The notes below the pieces were generated by a model. That model searched no databases, was not told where the DNA came from, and saw nothing but the letters and a program-made list of their open reading frames with translations. DNA of 8,075 nt from an uncultured Lachnospiraceae bacterium (GTDB taxonomy: Bacteria; Bacillota; Clostridia; Lachnospirales; Lachnospiraceae), in the NCBI GenBank assembly GCA_910586955.1, contig CAJUMM010000110.1, positions 1 through 8,075 of the forward strand, in the 5' to 3' direction. Both the position numbers and the translations under genes were made by a program. This document shows, piece after piece, positions 5,569 to 8,075 of the stretch (position 1 is its first letter; each line of letters opens with the position of its first letter).

Positions 5569-6831
5569 ATGAAGACAAAAGCACTGAGACTGTATGGCAA
5601 AGAGGATCTGCGTCTGGAGGAGTTTGAGCTTCCGGAGCTGAAAGATGACGAGATCCTGGCAAAAGTAGTATCCGACAGTATCTGCATGTCCTCCTACAAA
5701 GCTGCTATGCAGGGTGAGGATCACAAGCGGGTGCCCAATGACGTGGCGGAGAATCCCGTGATCATCGGACACGAATTCTGCGGCGAGCTGGTGAAGGTAG
5801 GAGCAAAGTGGGCCCATGAATTTAAAGAGGGAGAGAAGTTCTCCATCCAGCCGGCCCTGAACTACAAGGGAACCCTGGACGCTCCGGGATATTCCTTCCA
5901 GTACATCGGCGGAGACGCCACCTATATCATCATTCCCAGCCAGGTGATGGAGATGGGATGTCTTCTGCATTTTGACAGCGAGAATTATTTCGGCGGCTCC
6001 CTTTCCGAGCCTCTGTCCTGCGTGGCCGGAACCTTCCACGCTATGTACCATGTGACCAGAGGAAAATACGAGCATGACATGGGCATCAAAGAGGGCGGCA
6101 AGATGGCAATCCTTGCAGGGGTAGGCCCCATGGGGCTGGCTGCCATTGATTACATCATCCACTGCGACCGCAATCCTTCGGTTCTGATTGTGACGGACAT
6201 TGATGATGCAAGGCTTGCCCGGGCGGAGCAGATTCTCACCCCGGAAGAAGCGGCGAAAAAGGGTATCAAGCTGGTATATGTGAATACCGGCAAGGTAGAG
6301 GATCAGCACAAATGTATGATGGACTTCACGGAGGGAGAAGGATACGATGACGTGCTCTGCTTTGCACCGGTAGCGCCAGTGGTAGAGCTGGCAGACAGCA
6401 TTCTGGCCCAGGACGGCTGCCTGAACTTCTTTGCAGGCCCCTCCAACCCGGAATTTTCTGCGAAATTTAATTTCTACAACGTACACTATGCGGGAACCCA
6501 TGTAGTGGGAACCTCCGGCGGAAATACCGACGACATGAAAGAGTGCCTGGCCATGATGGGACAGGGGAAGCTTGATCCGGCCATTCTGGTAACCCATATC
6601 GGCGGCCTGGATGTGGCAAGGGAGACCACCCTGAACCTGCCCAAGGTTCCCGGCGGAAAGAAGCTGATTTACACCCATATTTCCCTGCCCCTGACCGCCA
6701 TTGCGGATTTCGAGGAGAAGGGAAAGGAAGATCCCATGTTTGCCAAGCTTCATGAGCTGGTTTCCAAGACCAACGGCCTGTGGAATACGGAGGCGGAGAA
6801 GTATCTGCTGGAGCATGCGCCGGCCATCTAA
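5569..6831 (+). CDS. sorE: zinc-binding MDR dehydrogenase, L-sorbose-1-phosphate reductase-like
   Basis: This 420-residue medium-chain dehydrogenase resembles Klebsiella SorE, which reduces L-sorbose 1-phosphate to D-glucitol 6-phosphate. The N-terminus (KALRLYGKEDLRLEEFELPE), the run DVAENPVIIGHEFCGE (58-73) and the late run LNFFAGPSNPEFSAKFNFYN plus VGTSGGNTDDM (313-323) are typical. Likely catalytic zinc ligands are C39, H68 and E69, with E147 nearby in SEPLSC. The four-cysteine structural zinc lobe of classic alcohol dehydrogenases is absent. The Rossmann loop GVGPMG lies at 184-189, and D210 at the end of the next strand suggests NAD(H). AAGGAG precedes the ATG, 57 bases after the aldolase. 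It is the last gene of the operon, followed by a terminator at 6875-6912. Together with the first-gene dehydrogenase it could run the SorE/SorD two-step route to fructose 6-phosphate. However, the usual sorbose PTS genes are absent, so another ketose phosphate is possible. Confidence 0.85.
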   Translation: MKTKALRLYGKEDLRLEEFELPELKDDEILAKVVSDSICMSSYKAAMQGEDHKRVPNDVAENPVIIGHEFCGELVKVGAKWAHEFKEGEKFSIQPALNYKGTLDAPGYSFQYIGGDATYIIIPSQVMEMGCLLHFDSENYFGGSLSEPLSCVAGTFHAMYHVTRGKYEHDMGIKEGGKMAILAGVGPMGLAAIDYIIHCDRNPSVLIVTDIDDARLARAEQILTPEEAAKKGIKLVYVNTGKVEDQHKCMMDFTEGEGYDDVLCFAPVAPVVELADSILAQDGCLNFFAGPSNPEFSAKFNFYNVHYAGTHVVGTSGGNTDDMKECLAMMGQGKLDPAILVTHIGGLDVARETTLNLPKVPGGKKLIYTHISLPLTAIADFEEKGKEDPMFAKLHELVSKTNGLWNTEAEKYLLEHAPAI

Positions 6832-6874
6832 GCAAGAGGCAGCTATTTCGTTCTATTTTTAATTATCACATTAT

Positions 6875-6912
6875 AGCAAGAAAGCCGTTTCCCATTGGGC
6901 GGCTTTTTTGCT
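6875..6912 (+). terminator. intrinsic terminator of the sugar-phosphate operon
   Basis: AGCAAGAAAGCCG (6875-6887) pairs with CGGCTTTTTTGCT (6900-6912) at 12 of 13 positions, and CCC/GGG (6891-6893 with 6897-6899) adds an inner pair. Six T residues lie at 6904-6909. A further GGCAGC/GCTGCC pair (6838-6843 with 6910-6915) encloses it. It starts 43 bases after the reductase stop codon. Confidence 0.85.
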
Positions 6913-7052
6913 GCCTGAATTAAAAAATGGCGAAATGCTGTCTGTGAGAGCAATTTCATTCTCCCTTCAAAATTACTTTTTAGTGTATCAATGTCAGCGC
7001 CAGGGAAAGGGCAGGGAAACCAGAAGATAAATTTTTAGATGGAGAATGCCAG

Positions 7053-7197
7053 CGTTTCAGGTACCTTATCTTAGCCGGAACCCTATGAAAACGCCGGTGC
7101 TTAATGAGCCCAAGCGGAATGCGCCGGGCGAATTTAGCATCCGCTGCGTTTGAATGGAGCGAAAGCGTGTTCCGGATGGGATAAGGTACCTGAAATG
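7053..7197. repeat. 145-bp structured element bounded by long inverted repeats
   Basis: The outer arms share a perfect 16-base core: TTTCAGGTACCTTATC at 7055-7070 against its reverse complement at 7180-7195. Similarity continues inward to CCGGAAC (7075-7081) and GTTCCGG (about 7169-7175), with a four-base mismatch between. Inside, GCGGAATGC (7114-7122) pairs with GCATCCGC (7137-7144) with one bulge, CCC (7109-7111) can pair with GGG (7126-7128) in an alternative fold, and AGCGAAAGC (7158-7166) forms a GAAA-capped mini-hairpin. No target-site duplication is obvious. It could be a small non-autonomous mobile repeat or a structured RNA. I recognise the style from Lachnospiraceae intergenic repeats but cannot name a family. 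Confidence 0.65.
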
Positions 7198-7210
7198 CGT
7201 CGGACTGCAG

Positions 7211-7236
7211 CTACAAATTTCCCTTTGTAGTTTTTT
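7211..7236 (+). terminator. intrinsic terminator with no gene directly upstream
   Basis: CTACAAA (7211-7217) pairs perfectly with TTTGTAG (7224-7230) around a TTTCCC loop, followed by six T residues (7231-7236). It works only for plus-strand transcripts. The previous gene already has its own terminator 300 bases upstream. This one would therefore stop a transcript of the element at 7053-7197, or read-through protecting the sigma factor gene. Confidence 0.75.
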
Positions 7237-7272
7237 CCCCTATTCATTTCTCAGTGAAAAATAAAAATTCCT

Positions 7273-7305
7273 TGCAACATTTCCCCCGCTGTGGGACTCT
7301 ATATA
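7273..7305 (+). promoter_or_regulatory. probable ECF-sigma-type (autoregulatory) promoter
   Basis: TGCAACATTT (7273-7282) carries the AAC core of ECF -35 elements. CTCTATATA (7297-7305) lies about 18 bases after the AAC. Spacing and motifs fit ECF promoters better than sigma-A, because no TATAAT-like box lies at 17 bases from TTGCAA. It is 38 bases upstream of the sigma factor start. Autoregulation is inferred from the usual habit of the family. Confidence 0.55.
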
Positions 7306-7343
7306 AATAGAAGTACATATCATTCCCCGGGTGAGGTAAAAAG

Positions 7344-7817
7344 ATGGAACGGTTTATGGAACTATACCGGACGGTATACAAGGATTTGTACCGGCTTGCG
7401 TATTATTATGTGGGAAATGCCGCAGATGCGCAGGATCTGGTACAGGAGGCGGTTCTGGCGGCCTACGAAAATTTCGGAAAGCTGAAGGAAGAGGAGGCTT
7501 TCCGGGCCTGGATCTTCCGCATTCTGGTGAATTGCTGCCGGAAGCATTGGAGAAAGATGAGACGCCCGGAAGCGGCGGCGGAATGTCCGGAGGGCTTTTA
7601 TGAACCTGAGCTTTCAGCAGGACCCCGGGTACAGGAGCTCCTTTGCAGGCTTTCAAAAGAAGAGCGCCTGATTGTAGTCCTGACGGTTTTCGGCGGCTAC
7701 AAAGGGGAGGAGATTGCCCGGATATTGAAGAAGAACCATAGTACCGTCCGTTCCAAATACCGAAGGGCTTTGAAAAAGCTGGAGCTGGAGATCCGGCGGG
7801 AGGAGGCGCAAGAATGA
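7344..7817 (+). CDS. ECF-type RNA polymerase sigma factor
   Basis: This is a sigma-70 family factor of the extracytoplasmic-function type, 157 residues and usual for the class. The sigma-2 domain spans about residues 5-72: DAQDLVQEAVLAAYENF is region 2.2 (core binding), and FRAWIFRILVNCCRKHWRKM covers 2.3-2.4 (-10 recognition). After a short linker, sigma-4 covers about 97-150, with the helix-turn-helix GEEIARILKKNHSTVRSKYR and a basic ALKKLELEIRR end that should read the -35. GAGGT lies 6 bases before the ATG. The stop overlaps the start of the anti-sigma gene by 4 bases (ATGA), so the two are translationally coupled. An ECF-like promoter at 7273-7305 suggests self-activation. The signal sensed is not evident. 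Confidence 0.92.
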   Translation: MERFMELYRTVYKDLYRLAYYYVGNAADAQDLVQEAVLAAYENFGKLKEEEAFRAWIFRILVNCCRKHWRKMRRPEAAAECPEGFYEPELSAGPRVQELLCRLSKEERLIVVLTVFGGYKGEEIARILKKNHSTVRSKYRRALKKLELEIRREEAQE

Positions 7818-8045
7818 GAGAGAAGAGTACAAGGAGAAGGGTTACGGAAGAGCTTAAGAGGGCCGGGGATAAACTTCCCATTCCTGAGAGCCTGGAACCG
7901 GAGTGGATGGAGGAAACCTTAAAGGCCCATGAGAGAAAGCGGTTTTTCCGGCTGGGAAGGCTGTATCCGGCTTTGGCAGGGGCGGCTTGCGTCTGCCTGA
8001 TAGGGGGAGCCGTGCTCCGGATGGAGAACCTTGGTCTTTTATCCT
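7814..8045 (+). CDS. anti-sigma factor, N-terminal part only (cut by contig end)
   Basis: This is the N-terminal 77 residues of a membrane-anchored anti-sigma factor for the ECF sigma encoded just upstream. The cytoplasmic part (about 1-46) is highly charged and contains LPIPESLEPEWMEETLKAHERKR, a pattern I associate with Lachnospiraceae ECF anti-sigma proteins. A single hydrophobic segment follows at about 50-68 (YPALAGAACVCLIGGAVL). The arrangement implies cytosolic capture of sigma and an extracytoplasmic sensor domain, which is missing here. The apparent stop at 8045-8047 is an artefact: only its first T is genomic, and AG comes from sequencing adapter. GGGAGGAGG inside the end of the sigma gene is the ribosome binding site. 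Function is inferred from position, overlap and topology. The type of C-terminal domain cannot be known. Confidence 0.78.
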
Positions 8046-8075
8046 AGATCGGAAGAGCGTCGTGTAGGGAAAGAG
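8046..8075. other. Illumina adapter sequence at the contig end (artefact)
   Basis: The final 30 bases start with AGATCGGAAGAGCGTCGTGT and continue with AGGGAAAGAG, matching the TruSeq universal adapter read-through sequence. They are not part of the genome and should be trimmed. Confidence 0.97.

Larger units (their letters stand above)
6832..7343. other. 512-base intergenic region with signals but no gene
   Basis: From left to right it holds the operon terminator (6875-6912), a weak hairpin with GAAATGCT/AGCAATTTC arms around 6933-6960, the inverted-repeat element (7053-7197), a second terminator (7211-7236) and an ECF-type promoter (7273-7305). No open frame in it has a ribosome binding site or a recognisable domain. 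I could not find a convincing sigma-A promoter in 6913-7052 to drive the element. Confidence 0.65.

Noticed and set aside
5560..6816. A 418-codon open frame antisense to the SorE-like gene
   Set aside because: It mirrors a well-supported dehydrogenase, has no recognisable domain (histidine-, glycine- and glutamine-rich shadow), and no ribosome binding site of its own.
2803..6831. A sulfosugar (sulfoquinovose) degradation operon
   Set aside because: No sulfo-sugar isomerase, transaldolase, sulfolactate enzyme or sulfonate exporter is visible; both dehydrogenases resemble the sorbose/sorbitol-phosphate enzymes instead.
7100..7132. Hammerhead ribozyme: CTTAATGAG-CCC...GGG-CGAA resembles the CUGAUGAG...CGAAA core
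   Set aside because: The first core segment has an extra base and lacks the conserved G, the second reads GAAU rather than GAAA, and no proper cleavage-site stem was found. The similarity is probably chance, though the element is worth folding.

Overview
The window looks like part of a chromosome of a gut-type Clostridia bacterium, most likely Lachnospiraceae (Bacillota). The evidence is moderate GC, strong AGGAGG-type ribosome binding sites, a short ECF sigma/anti-sigma pair, and sugar-phosphate genes of the SorD/SorE type. The last 30 bases (8046-8075) are not biological: they match the Illumina TruSeq adapter read-through sequence. The window is therefore a whole short-read contig that ends inside a gene.

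Left part, minus strand (1-1684). A type II toxin-antitoxin pair has an AbrB/MazE-like antitoxin (249-506) followed 2 bases later by a PIN-domain toxin. The toxin is broken by a one-base frameshift near position 94 and runs off the contig edge. A clear sigma-A promoter (560-587) drives the pair. Next is a Cof-type HAD phosphatase (799-1623) with its own promoter (1656-1684) and an AT-rich terminator-like hairpin (701-761).

Middle part, plus strand (1737-6912). A decayed LysR-type regulator (no N-terminus, internal deletion with frameshift) precedes a strong sigma-A promoter (2507-2534). An approximately 260-base leader follows, made mostly of a 101-bp unit repeated twice, each copy folding into a long hairpin. 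Behind it lies a tight four-gene operon: an SrlD/SorD-like short-chain dehydrogenase, a divergent PHP-domain protein, a FucA-like class II aldolase, and a SorE-like L-sorbose-1-phosphate reductase. It ends at a good intrinsic terminator (6875-6912). The two dehydrogenases could interconvert ketose phosphates through a polyol phosphate, and the aldolase could cleave a ketose-1-phosphate. No transporter or kinase is present and the true substrate is unknown.

Right part, plus strand (6913-8045). A 400-base gap holds a 145-bp element bounded by a long imperfect inverted repeat with internal hairpins. It is followed by an intrinsic terminator with no gene in front of it, which suggests a small structured RNA or a mobile-type repeat. 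An ECF-type promoter (7273-7305) then precedes an ECF sigma factor that overlaps by 4 bases a membrane anti-sigma factor cut off by the contig end.

The most unusual items are the duplicated hairpin leader, the four-gene sugar-phosphate cassette with its unusual PHP protein, and the orphan structured element with its own terminator.
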